Shown here piece by piece: positions 1 through 7,641 of a DNA stretch of 45,175 nucleotides. The stretch's first letter is position 1. Every line of letters begins with the position of its first letter. This DNA comes from Candidatus Accumulibacter necessarius. GTDB taxonomy: Bacteria; Pseudomonadota; Gammaproteobacteria; Burkholderiales; Rhodocyclaceae. Below the pieces are notes generated by a model. It saw nothing but the letters and a program-made list of their open reading frames with translations. It was not told the DNA's origin and made no database searches. Made by a program: the position numbers and the translations under genes. The stretch is from assembly GCA_017302435.1 (NCBI GenBank), contig JAFLDL010000040.1, positions 1 through 45,175 of the forward strand. The letters run 5' to 3'.

Positions 1-2
1 AC

Positions 3-77
3 ACCAAGGTGATGGCCCACCTGATGTTCGGCCTCCTCGCGCTGTCCGCTGACCAATTGATGCGATTACGACGATGA
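3..77 (+). pseudogene. C-terminal fragment of a transposase, cut by the window edge
   Basis: The first 77 bases read without a stop as the last 24 residues of a protein ending at TGA (75-77). The tail contains KVMAHLMFGLLALSADQLMR, which resembles the C-terminal tail of DDE transposases of IS elements, as I recall them. The start lies outside the window, so it cannot be said whether the gene is intact. Family assignment is uncertain. The neighbouring IS66 and IS21 debris supports a mobile-element origin. Confidence 0.45.
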
Positions 78-170
78 CCCCCAGCCTTCGCTCTCTGAAC
101 GCGGTGCATTCGAGGAGTGCAGGAGGGAGTTCGCACCGGATTCCGAAAACTATGCCCTCAGGTTAGCCGC

Positions 171-716
171 TCAGCCGGACAGGCTTCGCTCGCAACAAAA
201 ATCGCTCCCGGAGAGCGGATGCTGCGGCGCAGCAACTCGAACCGGGGAGTTTTGCAAGAGGCTCAACTGCTCCTCGCGATAAACGCAGAGTCGATCCGGA
301 TACGCCTTGAGCACCACGGGACAACCGGCAAAGCGCGCCGGCACCGAATAACGATTGCCCTCGAAGGTCACCCGGAACTGGCGATCGGCGCGCGCCGTCA
401 TCACCCTTCCGACATCAAAGGGACGCGGATTCACCGCCTGCAGGAAGGCGCGTTCCTCGGTCCACAGATCGACCGGACGGCGATGCGTCTCCCCATGCAC
501 GCGCACATTCGCCACCGTCTCCAGCCACAGCGCCGCCGCCGAGTTGAGCGCCGCGAACTCGGGCAGTTCGCGGCCTTGCAGGAAATTATGCTTGACGTAC
601 CCCACGCCGCGTTCGGCACGCCCCTTCTCATTGCCTCGGCAAACATTGCAGGCAACGATCTCGAAGCCGTAGTGGCGGGCGAAATCCAGATCGCGCGGGT
701 TGAACACCGGCGGCTC
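171..716 (-). pseudogene. IS21-family transposase (IstA) C-terminal fragment
   Basis: The reading frame matches the C-terminal part of IS21-family IstA. Visible blocks are NPRDLDFARHYGFEIVACNV, GNEKGRAERGVGYVKHNFL, the region around VANVRVHGETHRRPVDLW, and the C-terminal beta domain with FRVTFEGNRYSVPARF and LKAYPDRLCVYREEQ. The helix-turn-helix and the first two catalytic aspartates of the family are absent. The upstream frame is instead an IS66 TnpB (717-1013), joined without a stop near position 716-719. The last roughly 20 codons (171-235) no longer look like IstA, so the 3' end is also damaged. The istB ATPase gene that normally follows is absent. It is a non-functional relic. Confidence 0.8.
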
Positions 717-1013
717 GCCGCGCCAACGCCATTGCGCTGCAGTGAGGGCAAAAACCGGGTCGCTGGCGCTCGGCCAGGTGAAGTAGCCACGGTGCAACCG
801 GCGTTGCGACAGCCAGACGCCGGTTCCGTCCCAAACCAGCAGTTTGAGCCGGCTGTGGCGCCGGTTGGTAAAGGCGTAGGCGGTGCCGTCACAGGGGCTG
901 CGCCCGAGACTGGCCTGGATGCGGGCCGACAGGCCATCAATGCCCAGGCGTATGTCCACCGCTTCGACGGCCAGCCAGATGCGCTCGGGCGCCGCCCCGA
1001 GCGGCGCGTTCAT
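717..1013 (-). pseudogene. tnpB: IS66-family TnpB (Orf2), 3'-truncated
   Basis: Reads as the small accessory protein of IS66 elements. Near the N-terminus is IWLAVEAVDIRLGIDGLSA, followed by LKLLVWDGTGVWLSQRRLH, and then the block ending ALTAAQWRW. Family members are roughly 110-120 residues. Here the frame runs about 99 residues and passes directly into IS21 IstA sequence, so only the extreme C-terminus is lost. The ATG at 1013 overlaps the end of the preceding tnpA frame by four bases (ATGA), the normal coupled arrangement in IS66. The IS66 transposase gene tnpC is missing; the IS21 fragment sits where it would follow. Confidence 0.8.
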
Positions 1014-1234
1014 GCGCGCTCTCCCCACAGGGCCGTCAGCCACCCGGCCGGTGGCAGCGGGGCAAAGTCGAGTCGCCAGCCATGCGGGCTATGGAGCGAC
1101 AGGCTCGGCGTTGAGGCCGCGGCACTGGGAACCCTCACCGCAGGAACCAGGGTCAGTGGGCCTCTCGCTCCGCTCGCCCGCCAGGTGTCCACATGGCCCC
1201 GCCAGCGCGCTTCCAGTTCCCCTGCCTTTTCCAT
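1010..1234 (-). pseudogene. tnpA: IS66-family TnpA (Orf1) with internal deletion
   Basis: A 74-residue frame starting MEKAGELEARWRGHVDTWRA behind a strong AGGAGGAAGAG ribosome-binding site. The C-terminus carries LHSPHGWRLDFAPLPPAGWL, typical of IS66 Orf1 ends. After RASG the sequence jumps directly to that C-terminal part. The middle segment, which in the family holds the helix-turn-helix and the FxYWRR-type motif, is absent. Orf1 proteins are usually well over 100 residues, so an in-frame internal deletion is inferred. It is coupled to tnpB by an ATGA overlap. Confidence 0.65.
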
Positions 1235-1295
1235 CTCTTCCTCCTGTCGAAAACCTGGAGGTTGCTCCACTTCTCGCGGGTTTTACAGGTGGAGG

Positions 1296-1309
1296 GGCTA
1301 GACGCTTAC
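1296..1309 (-). repeat. IS66-type terminal inverted repeat (tnpA end)
   Basis: On the minus strand the element begins GTAAGCGTCTAGCC at 1309, matching the GTAAGCG start typical of IS66-family ends. It lies about 60 bases upstream of tnpA, as expected. The opposite end was not found, consistent with the element being cut by the IS21 sequence. Confidence 0.6.
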
Positions 1310-1513
1310 CTATCGGGGGCTGGCTTGCGCCTGAAGGCGAAGGCCAGCCCCCTCTCCCCGGAGCGCGCCCTGGAGATCGCCCGCCGGATCCAGTATCACC
1401 AGGTCGCGCTGCACCAACGCCAGTCAGCCTCCGGTTTGTCCACCATCACCCCCCGACAGAAGGATCTGTTCGAAACCGTCGTTCTGACCGAGCCCTCCGC
1501 CAGACGCCTGTAG
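1310..1513 (+). pseudogene. Gene fragment flanking the IS66 end, C-terminal part of an unknown protein
   Basis: Directly after the IS66-type end an open frame of 67 codons runs to TAG. It contains LRLKAKASPLSPERALEIAR and ITPRQKDLFETV, which look like genuine protein sequence. I do not recognise the family with confidence; transposase C-termini of similar character exist. The abrupt start at the IS end suggests this is the distal part of a gene interrupted by the insertion. Confidence 0.35.
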
Positions 1514-1672
1514 TGCCAATTCTGAACCGGTGAATTGCCCGCAAACAATCACTTGGCCGTATTTGTGTCGGACTCGGGTGGGCCGCTCTTCTCCTTTTTC
1601 CTGGTTCTTGCGCAGCCTACCTGGAGGCAAAAGACAAGACCTTTTGCCTCGAATCCGGACTGATGACGGCTT

Positions 1673-1688
1673 TGTCGCGAAACCGACA
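1673..1688 (+). promoter_or_regulatory. NifA upstream activator site for the SIR2-like gene
   Basis: The sequence TGTCGCGAAACCGACA is an exact TGT-N10-ACA NifA site with symmetric TGTCG/CGACA arms. Its centre (1680.5) is about 84 bases upstream of the start expected from the sigma-54 element at 1739-1754. Confidence 0.7.
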
Positions 1689-1738
1689 ACCGGATGCCAG
1701 CGGGGCCCGGACAACCCGTCGTCAGGGGATGTCCGGGC

Positions 1739-1754
1739 CGGCGCGCTTCTTGCA
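1739..1754 (+). promoter_or_regulatory. Sigma-54 (-24/-12) promoter of the SIR2-like gene
   Basis: CGGCGC-GCTTC-TTGCA fits the consensus TGGCAC-N5-TTGCW with the invariant GG and GC exactly ten bases apart and a perfect -12 element. The -24 element has two mismatches. Transcription should begin near 1765, which favours the ATG at 1787 over the one at 1763. Confidence 0.65.
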
Positions 1755-1786
1755 TGGACAGGATGAATTCACGCGGAGTATGCACA

Positions 1787-2644
1787 ATGCAGACAATGAC
1801 CCTCACCGACCTTCTCGAACCATGGCAAGCTGGCCTGGCCGACGGCAGTATCGTTCCCTACCTAGGGCCGGGCGTGCTTGCCGATGTCGCTTCGCTGGCC
1901 GACGGCCGCAGCATGCCCGCGACCAGCGAGCAACTGATCCTGGCGATGAACGGCGGACGGCCGATGGCGCCGAAGCTGATGTACGAGTTCCCCCGGGCGG
2001 CGATGAATGTCGAACTCAAGCGCGGCAGGAGTGCGGTGACGCGCTTCCTCGACAGCACTTACGGCACCACGCGCTGGACGCGGGCGGCGCTGCACGACTG
2101 GCTGGCGACAATCCGGCCGCCCTACGTGATCGACATCAACCGCGATACGCAGTTGCTCGAGTCGTATGCCGGGACGCCACACCTGCTGATCCTCGGCTGC
2201 GCACGGCTCGGCGGCACCGACTATCGCTTCCGGCTGCATGTCTCGGATGGCCACAGCTACCGCGCCATCGTGCCCGGGGAGGCCGACGCGACGCTGCCGG
2301 TGCTCTTCAAGCCAATGGGGGCGCCGCTGCCACAGCCGAGCTACATTGCCTCTGACGCCGACTATGTGGATTACATCACCGAGCTGATGGGCGGCTTTGC
2401 CGTGCCATCGTTCGTCAAGGCGCATCGCCGCGGCCGGCGTTATCTCCTGCTCGGCATGCGACTGAATCGCGACACGGAGCGCATGGTCCTCGCCGACCTG
2501 ATCCATGATGCCGCTGTCGAGCCGGCCGGCTGGGCGTTGATCGCCGAGCCAAACGACAAGGAGCGGCGTTTCTGCAGGCGCATCGGTATCGAGATCGTCG
2601 AGGCCGACGCGCTGGCGCTGCTGGCCGAGGCCGTGCCGGGCTGA
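1787..2644 (+). CDS. SIR2-like domain protein, nif-regulated
   Basis: A 285-residue protein, probably cytoplasmic, with no signal peptide. The N-terminus has GSIVPYLGPGVL, resembling the glycine-rich NAD-binding loop of SIR2-like domains (usually PFLGAGVS). Further on, YVIDINRDTQLLESY corresponds to the TTNYDxLLE block of that family but is divergent. The C-terminal half has DADYVDYITEL and RYLLLGMRLNRDTERMVLA, matching the usual FLGYSLxDxxxR segment. The start was chosen because a GGAG lies 9 bases upstream and because ATGs further up precede or coincide with the predicted transcription start. It has its own NifA site and sigma-54 promoter, so it should be expressed with nitrogen fixation. 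It converges on draG with a 16-base gap. Function is unknown. Because the NAD-contact residues deviate, NAD hydrolysis or deacetylation cannot be assumed. Confidence 0.7.
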   Translation: MQTMTLTDLLEPWQAGLADGSIVPYLGPGVLADVASLADGRSMPATSEQLILAMNGGRPMAPKLMYEFPRAAMNVELKRGRSAVTRFLDSTYGTTRWTRAALHDWLATIRPPYVIDINRDTQLLESYAGTPHLLILGCARLGGTDYRFRLHVSDGHSYRAIVPGEADATLPVLFKPMGAPLPQPSYIASDADYVDYITELMGGFAVPSFVKAHRRGRRYLLLGMRLNRDTERMVLADLIHDAAVEPAGWALIAEPNDKERRFCRRIGIEIVEADALALLAEAVPG

Positions 2645-2660
2645 TTCGCTCGGCGACTTG

Positions 2661-3587
2661 TCAAGCGGTGACTGGCAACAGGGAGCGCGCCTGCGCGCGA
2701 CAGCGGCTGGCGACGCCGGGGTCGAGGGCGTCGAGCCAGCGTTTTGGAATGGCCTGCAGCCCGTACAGCGCACCCGCGAGCATGCCGGCGATGGCACCGG
2801 TCGTGTCGGCGTCGCCGCCGCGATTGACGACATCGACCAGGCAGTCCTCAAAGCCGTCGCCGTCGTCCAGCCCCTGCAACACCGCCTGCAGCGTCTCGAC
2901 GACCCAGCCGCTTGGGTTCTCGCGGCGTGGGCGGTCGCGGAACGACAGTTCGGGATGTGCCGCCAGCAATGAGACCAGGTGGTGGCTGAGGGTCTCCGCC
3001 AGCGAACAACCGCGCAGCAGATCCTGTACGGCCAGGGTCAGGAATTGGCAGACCGCGTCCGAGACGGCGTTGTTGTGCGTGACGTGCGCCTGCGCCTGCA
3101 CGGCCGCGCTTACGGCGGCTGGCGACAGGCCGAGGGTCGCCAGGGCCACCGGCAACACGCGCATGGCGGCACCATTGCCGGCGTCGTGATCCGACGACGG
3201 CGCGACCGGAACGCCGGTCTGGCGGAAAGCCACCAGGTTCCGGCGGACGGTATTGCCGATATCGACCGGCTTGCGCCGCATCCAGGCATCGAAGGCCCTG
3301 GCGCAGGCCAGGGGAATGACGCTGCCGCCGTCGGCCAGGATGGCCTCGCCCAGGGCCAGCGACATGCCCGTATCGTCGGTCACCTGACCTGGCCTGAGCT
3401 TGAGCCAGCCGCCACCGACGATCTCGCGATGCACGCCGAAGTGATGAACGATTTCGCGCGGCGTCATGAATTCGACCGTGGCGCCCAGCGCGTCGCCCAG
3501 CGCCAGGCCCAGATAGGCGGCCTCGGCCCGTGCCAGCAGCGCCCGGGAAACACTGGCCTGCGCGCTGGCTGGCGCCACGCGTATCAC
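2661..3587 (-). CDS. draG: ADP-ribosyl-[dinitrogen reductase] hydrolase DraG
   Basis: Removes ADP-ribose from the nitrogenase Fe protein (NifH) and so reactivates nitrogenase after ammonium or energy shock. The fold is the ADP-ribosylglycohydrolase family with a dinuclear metal site. Visible family blocks are AYLGLALGDALGATVEFMTP at the N-terminus, GQVTDDTGMSLALG (metal-binding aspartates), HDAGNGAAMRVLPVALATLG, QAHVTHNNAVSDA, and near the C-terminus NRGGDADTTGAIAGMLAGAL. Length (308 residues) is close to the usual 295-300. I place the start at a GTG overlapping the stop of the upstream gene (GTGA, four-base overlap); a GTG nine bases downstream (3578) is possible. It is the last gene of the nifB operon. 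The partner ADP-ribosyltransferase draT is not in the window. Confidence 0.93.
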   Translation of the reverse strand: MIRVAPASAQASVSRALLARAEAAYLGLALGDALGATVEFMTPREIVHHFGVHREIVGGGWLKLRPGQVTDDTGMSLALGEAILADGGSVIPLACARAFDAWMRRKPVDIGNTVRRNLVAFRQTGVPVAPSSDHDAGNGAAMRVLPVALATLGLSPAAVSAAVQAQAHVTHNNAVSDAVCQFLTLAVQDLLRGCSLAETLSHHLVSLLAAHPELSFRDRPRRENPSGWVVETLQAVLQGLDDGDGFEDCLVDVVNRGGDADTTGAIAGMLAGALYGLQAIPKRWLDALDPGVASRCRAQARSLLPVTA

Positions 3588-3958
3588 CGGCTCGGGTACT
3601 CGACCAGAATGTCCTCGTCGCGGACGATGTACTGGCAGGCGAGACGCCACTCGGTCGGCGGCAGGTCGTCGACGTACATCTGTTCAATCTGCGCCTGCCT
3701 GATCTTGCCCATGTCCTTGAGGACGGCGACCTCGCGCACGTTGAGCGGGCCACCCATGTGACCGTACTTGTTGTGGCTGCTCTTGTCGACGCTACTGACC
3801 TTGACCAGACAGGTACCGCACTCGCCGTCGCCGCAGGAGAAGTCGATCGGCACATGGTTCTCCTTGGCGAGCTTCAGGATGGTCTGGGTGTGGCTGCCGG
3901 CAACGGCATAGATGGTCTTGTCCTTGTGCATCGGACTGGAGAAGGTGATGTTGGGCAT
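3584..3958 (-). CDS. FeSII (Shethna)-like [2Fe-2S] protein, nitrogenase protection
   Basis: A 124-residue plant-type ferredoxin that closely resembles the Azotobacter FeSII (Shethna II) protein. Known FeSII, when oxidised, binds the MoFe and Fe proteins in a reversible inactive but oxygen-tolerant complex. Cluster ligands are C42, C47, C50 (FSCGDGECGTC) and C108 (RLACQ). The long insert between the third and fourth cysteines (57 residues), the central KDMGKI and the C-terminal DLPPTEWRLACQ, then VRDEDILVEY, are FeSII hallmarks rather than those of a simple electron-transfer ferredoxin. A clear ribosome-binding site (CAGGAGCC) precedes the ATG. It is followed by draG with a stop/start overlap. 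Assignment to FeSII rests on recalled similarity and needs alignment. Confidence 0.85.
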   Translation of the reverse strand: MPNITFSSPMHKDKTIYAVAGSHTQTILKLAKENHVPIDFSCGDGECGTCLVKVSSVDKSSHNKYGHMGGPLNVREVAVLKDMGKIRQAQIEQMYVDDLPPTEWRLACQYIVRDEDILVEYPSR

Positions 3959-3995
3959 GCTGGGCTCCTGGTAAGTGGAAGGGGTGGGTGAAGAC

Positions 3996-4310
<315 letters not shown>

Positions 4311-5585
4311 TCAGGCGAGCTGGGCGAGGTCGATGGTCCGGGGCGTCGCGCGACCGAGGAGGTGCAGCGCGATCTCGCTGCCGAGATCGTGGCAGGCAGT
4401 AAAGTCATCGGCGGTCGGTGTCAGGCGTGCCCTGACGCCGGGTAGCGGGACGCGCAGCTTCAGGCGGCGCAGACGGTCTTCGATCATCGGCACCGCTTCG
4501 CCGCTCCAGCCGTAGGAACCGAAAGCGCCGCCCAGCTTGCCCTTGACATCGACCATGGTCAGCGACGAGAGCAGATCCCAGACGGGCTTGACCGCGTCGC
4601 CATTGATCGTCGGGCTGCCGAAGAGCAGCGCATCGGCTTCCTCGATCAGGTCGACGAAAGGCTGCGCGTCGCCACCTTCGAGATCGTAGAGCGAGACGCG
4701 CACCTCGCCGGTCGCGCTCGAAGCGGATTCGGCACCCGCCGCCACGGCTTCGGCCATGCGGCGCGTGGCACCGTAAGCCGAAATATAGAAGACCAGTAGC
4801 GTTCTGGTGTTGGCGCAGCGCAGACGGCTTGCCGAGAGCGCACGATAGCGAGACACGTAGTCGCGCGGACTCTGGCGCAGGATCGGACCGTGCCCCGGGG
4901 CAATGATCCGCAGCGGCAGCGGTTCAATCAGGTCGAGGGCGCTGTGCACGTAGGTGCGGAAGGGGCGCATGATGTGCGCGTAGTAGTACTCGAAGGAAAA
5001 GCGGAAGTCGCCGACGGCATCGTTGAACAGGCGGGTATCGCAATAGTGGCAACCAAGAAAGTCGGCCGAGAAAAGGACGCCCTCCGCTGCCAGCCAGGTG
5101 CATTGGGTATCCGGCCAGTGCAGATACGGGGTATTGAAAAATTCCAGTTGGCGATCGCCGAGATCGGCGCTGTCGCCGGTGCCGACGAAAGCGATTCGCC
5201 CCGCCAGATCGGCCGGATCGAAGAGCCCCTTCAGCATCAGGCGGGCCTGCGGCGAGACCAGCAGGGTCGCGCCGGGCGCGCGCCGCAGCAACTCCGGCAA
5301 GGCGCCGGAATGGTCCGGCTCGAGATGATTGAGGACGATGGTGGTGATCTCGTCGTAATCGGCAATCGACTCCAGACGGCGAAAGAAGGTCTCGGAAAAG
5401 TTGGTCTTGACCGTGTCGATCACCGCCACGCCGTGACTGCCGCGCACGACATACGCGTTGTAGCTGGTGCCGTTGGCGGTACGCAGGATGATGTCGAAGC
5501 TGCGCAGGTCGGGGTCGAAGGCACCGATCCAGTGCACCCCGGCGGCAACGGGCACTGCTCCGTCAAGGTCGGCTGCGGGGCGCAT
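4311..5585 (-). CDS. Flavodiiron protein (FprA-type, oxygen-reducing)
   Basis: A 424-residue A-type flavodiiron protein. It would reduce O2 to water (or NO to N2O) at a diiron site fed by FMN, in the cytoplasm. The N-terminal beta-lactamase-like domain has the diiron ligands in NHLEPDHSGAL (H87, E89, D91, H92), the SADFLGCHYCDTR block and the later APGHGPILR histidine. The C-terminal flavodoxin domain has VFYISAYGATRRMAEAVAAG, GSPTINGDAVKPVWDLL and GAFGSYGWSGEA for FMN binding. No rubredoxin domain is fused, so an external donor is needed; the adjacent ferredoxins are candidates. The ATG lies inside the end of the truncated nifO frame, with GGAAA eight bases upstream. In a nif operon its role is presumably to keep oxygen low around nitrogenase. 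Confidence 0.9.
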   Translation of the reverse strand: MRPAADLDGAVPVAAGVHWIGAFDPDLRSFDIILRTANGTSYNAYVVRGSHGVAVIDTVKTNFSETFFRRLESIADYDEITTIVLNHLEPDHSGALPELLRRAPGATLLVSPQARLMLKGLFDPADLAGRIAFVGTGDSADLGDRQLEFFNTPYLHWPDTQCTWLAAEGVLFSADFLGCHYCDTRLFNDAVGDFRFSFEYYYAHIMRPFRTYVHSALDLIEPLPLRIIAPGHGPILRQSPRDYVSRYRALSASRLRCANTRTLLVFYISAYGATRRMAEAVAAGAESASSATGEVRVSLYDLEGGDAQPFVDLIEEADALLFGSPTINGDAVKPVWDLLSSLTMVDVKGKLGGAFGSYGWSGEAVPMIEDRLRRLKLRVPLPGVRARLTPTADDFTACHDLGSEIALHLLGRATPRTIDLAQLA

Positions 5586-5713
5586 CGGCTGGTTTCCAGA
5601 ATTGCTCGCGCAGATCGCCGACCACCAGTTGGTGACCGGAGGCGACCAGCAAGGCCTTCTGGCGGGCATTGCCCGCGCAGCCGGCCTTCTCGTAGAAAAT
5701 GACCTCAGCCATG
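5564..5713 (-). pseudogene. nifO: Truncated nifO-like (ArsC-family) gene, 49 codons
   Basis: An ATG at 5713 opens MAEVIFYEKAGCAGNARQKA and continues LLVASGHQLVVGDLREQFW before running into a stop at 5564. This is the N-terminus of the ArsC-like nitrogenase-associated NifO family, which follows nifB-fdxN in Azotobacter-type clusters and is normally about 140 residues. Only the first 39 or so residues look like the family; the rest is lost and the next gene begins inside its last codons (22-base overlap). It starts two bases after fdxN ends. It is either a deletion remnant that still couples translation to the flavodiiron gene, or a very short retained peptide. Confidence 0.7.
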
Positions 5714-5715
5714 GT

Positions 5716-5994
5716 TCAGCGCGCCGCAATTTCCGCCTGCACCGCGGCCCAGCGCGCGGGCGGGATGCCGGTCAGCGATCCCGGTGGGTTCAGCGCTTCG
5801 CCGAGTTCATTGATGATTGCGCCTTCGATCGGGCAGATACTGGCGCACTGCGGCGCGGCAAAGTCGCCGCTGCATTCTGTGCACTTGTCTGCGTCGATCA
5901 GAAAGTGCGGCGTCGCCGCCTGGATTGCCTGCTGCGGACAGAGCGGTTGGCAAGCCCAGCAATTGACGCAGCTGTCGACGATTTCGAGGGCCAT
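5716..5994 (-). CDS. fdxN: Ferredoxin FdxN, 2[4Fe-4S], NifB-associated
   Basis: A 92-residue bacterial-type ferredoxin that in the Azotobacter/Klebsiella literature supports NifB-cofactor synthesis. Two cluster motifs are seen: C9, C12, C15, C19 (CVNCWACQPLC) and C38, C41, C50, C54 (CTECSGDFAAPQCASIC). The wide spacing between the second and third cysteines of the second motif is typical of nifB-linked ferredoxins, as is the NPPGSLTGIPP C-terminal tail. TGAGGAAC precedes the ATG, ten bases after the nifB stop. Confidence 0.92.
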   Translation of the reverse strand: MALEIVDSCVNCWACQPLCPQQAIQAATPHFLIDADKCTECSGDFAAPQCASICPIEGAIINELGEALNPPGSLTGIPPARWAAVQAEIAAR

Positions 5995-6004
5995 GGACTG
6001 TTCC

Positions 6005-7522
6005 TCAGGCGCGTCTTGCGGCGGGTTGCCCGACCGTCAGCCTGCCGGCGGCTAGCATCTCGTTCCACACGGCAATGACGGCCTCCTCGATCGGCTGCAT
6101 GGCGTACTCGCCGTTCGGCTGAATTCCCGCGGCTTCAAGCTGCCCCCAGGGTTCGTAGCCGATGCGCGAGCAGAGCACGACCTCGCAGTCAGCGAGTGCC
6201 CGGATCGTTTCGGCGAGCACCGCCTCGGCATCGCCACAGGTCTCGTCACCCGCGCAATAGGACGCCGCCCGGCGGTGGCCGACCAGGCGAGCACCAGCGG
6301 CCGAGGCTTCGTACACCAGGAACTCCGTGGCGTGACCGAAGTGCACGGCGACCAGGCCGCTTTTCGCCGCCACCGCCATCAGAACGGGCCGGCCGACCGC
6401 TGGCGCCGGTTTCGCACCCTGCGGCTGGAACTTGATCACCTGCGGTGTTGCCGAGGCCGCGTGTGCGTGCGCCCTGGCCCGCTTCTGCGCCAGCTCGGCG
6501 GCGATCTGCGCCCGCAGCTCGGCACGCACGACTATTGCCGCCTCGTAGTCGACCTCCATGTTTTCGATCCTGTCGAGCGTGAACTCGGCGCCGCGATCCT
6601 CGCCGAGCAGGCCGACCGCATCGGCACGACATTGGCGGCAGTGCCGCATCATGTTCATGTCGCCTGCGCAGGCATCCTGCAGAGCCTTGAGTTCGGCCGG
6701 CTGCGGGCTGCGCTGGCCCATCACGCCGTAGAAGGTGCCGTGCCCCGCCTCGGCGATCAGCGGCATGACGTTGTGCAGGAAGGCTCCCTTGGCCTTGACG
6801 ATCTTCGACACCTCCGGCAGATGGGCATCATTGACGCCGGGAATCAGCACCGAGTTCACCTTGACTAGGATTCCCCGCGCGCTGAGCATTTCCAGCCCTT
6901 TCTGCTGCTGCCCGATGAGGATCGCAGCGGCCTCGCGGCCGCAGACGCGCCGGTTCTTCCAGAATATCCACGGGTAGATCCTGGCGCCGATCTCCGGGTC
7001 CACGCAGTTGATGGTGATGGTGACGTGGTCGATGTTGTAGCGGGCGAGCTCCTCGACGTATTCAGGCAACACGAGGCCGTTGGTCGATACGCAGAGCTTG
7101 ATGTCTGGTGCTTTCAGGGCCAGTTGCCGAAAGGTCTCGAAGGTACGCTCGGGATTGGCCAGCGGGTCGCCGGGACCGGCGATGCCGAGGACGCTCATCT
7201 GCGGGATCGCCGCCGCAACCGCCAGGGTCTTGCGGACCGCCTGGTCCGGCGTCAGCAGTTCGGACACAACCCCTGGCCGCGACTCGTTGGCGCAGTCGTA
7301 CTTGCGATTGCAGTAATGGCACTGGATGTTGCAAGCGGGCGCCACGGCGACGTGCATCCGTGCGAAGTAGTGGTGGGCGTCCTCCGAATAACAGGGGTGA
7401 TCCTGCACCCGGGCGCGGATGGCGTCCGACAGACCGTCCACCTGCCGGGCCGTGGCGCCGCAACTATCGGCGCTGCAGCCAGCGGCTGCAGCGGGCGAGG
7501 GTTCGATGACAGGCAGATCCAT
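6005..7522 (-). CDS. nifB: Nitrogenase cofactor biosynthesis protein NifB
   Basis: A radical-SAM enzyme that makes NifB-co, the 8Fe-9S-C precursor of FeMo-cofactor. The SAM cluster motif is C64, C68, C71 (CNIQCHYC). Other visible blocks are HPCYSEDAHHYFARMHVAVA upstream, GIAGPGDPLANPERTFETF, LCVSTNGLVLPEYVEEL and MMRHCRQCRADAVGLLGEDR. The C-terminal 110 residues form the NifX-like accessory domain (KSGLVAVHFGHATEFLVYEA), followed by an alanine-rich linker end. Length (505) is normal. The ATG at 7522 was chosen because the frame further upstream overlaps the sigma-54 promoter at 7569-7584. It is the first gene of an operon running to draG. Confidence 0.96.
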   Translation of the reverse strand: MDLPVIEPSPAAAAGCSADSCGATARQVDGLSDAIRARVQDHPCYSEDAHHYFARMHVAVAPACNIQCHYCNRKYDCANESRPGVVSELLTPDQAVRKTLAVAAAIPQMSVLGIAGPGDPLANPERTFETFRQLALKAPDIKLCVSTNGLVLPEYVEELARYNIDHVTITINCVDPEIGARIYPWIFWKNRRVCGREAAAILIGQQQKGLEMLSARGILVKVNSVLIPGVNDAHLPEVSKIVKAKGAFLHNVMPLIAEAGHGTFYGVMGQRSPQPAELKALQDACAGDMNMMRHCRQCRADAVGLLGEDRGAEFTLDRIENMEVDYEAAIVVRAELRAQIAAELAQKRARAHAHAASATPQVIKFQPQGAKPAPAVGRPVLMAVAAKSGLVAVHFGHATEFLVYEASAAGARLVGHRRAASYCAGDETCGDAEAVLAETIRALADCEVVLCSRIGYEPWGQLEAAGIQPNGEYAMQPIEEAVIAVWNEMLAAGRLTVGQPAARRA

Positions 7523-7568
7523 GGCGAGCTTCCCTTGGGAGTTTTCGGGTTGAGGGCACCCGGGATAC

Positions 7569-7584
7569 AGCAACTGCCGTGCCA
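7569..7584 (-). promoter_or_regulatory. Sigma-54 promoter of the nifB operon
   Basis: Minus strand TGGCAC-GGCAG-TTGCT matches the -24/-12 consensus at every defined base. Transcription should begin near 7558, leaving a leader of about 36 bases before nifB. Confidence 0.9.
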
Positions 7585-7641
7585 GCCCGTCTGATTTGAC
7601 CAAGTCGCTGAAAAGTATGAGATGTCAAGACTCGATTGCGA

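Noticed and set aside
117-1301. Long plus-strand open frame of 394 codons
   Set aside because: It is antisense to the IS66/IS21 frames, has no recognisable domain, and reflects the high GC content.
3588-3650. Upstream ATG extension of draG to 3650
   Set aside because: It would overlap the FeSII-like gene by 67 bases and adds residues unlike the DraG N-terminus. The GTG at 3587 or 3578 fits better.
2848-3855. 335-codon minus-strand frame overlapping draG and the FeSII-like gene
   Set aside because: Arg/Ala/Gly-rich shadow frame. draG and the FeSII-like gene in the other frames have clear motifs and ribosome-binding sites.
7523-7603. Upstream extension of nifB to 7603
   Set aside because: The extension covers the sigma-54 promoter and predicted transcription start, so it cannot be translated from that promoter.
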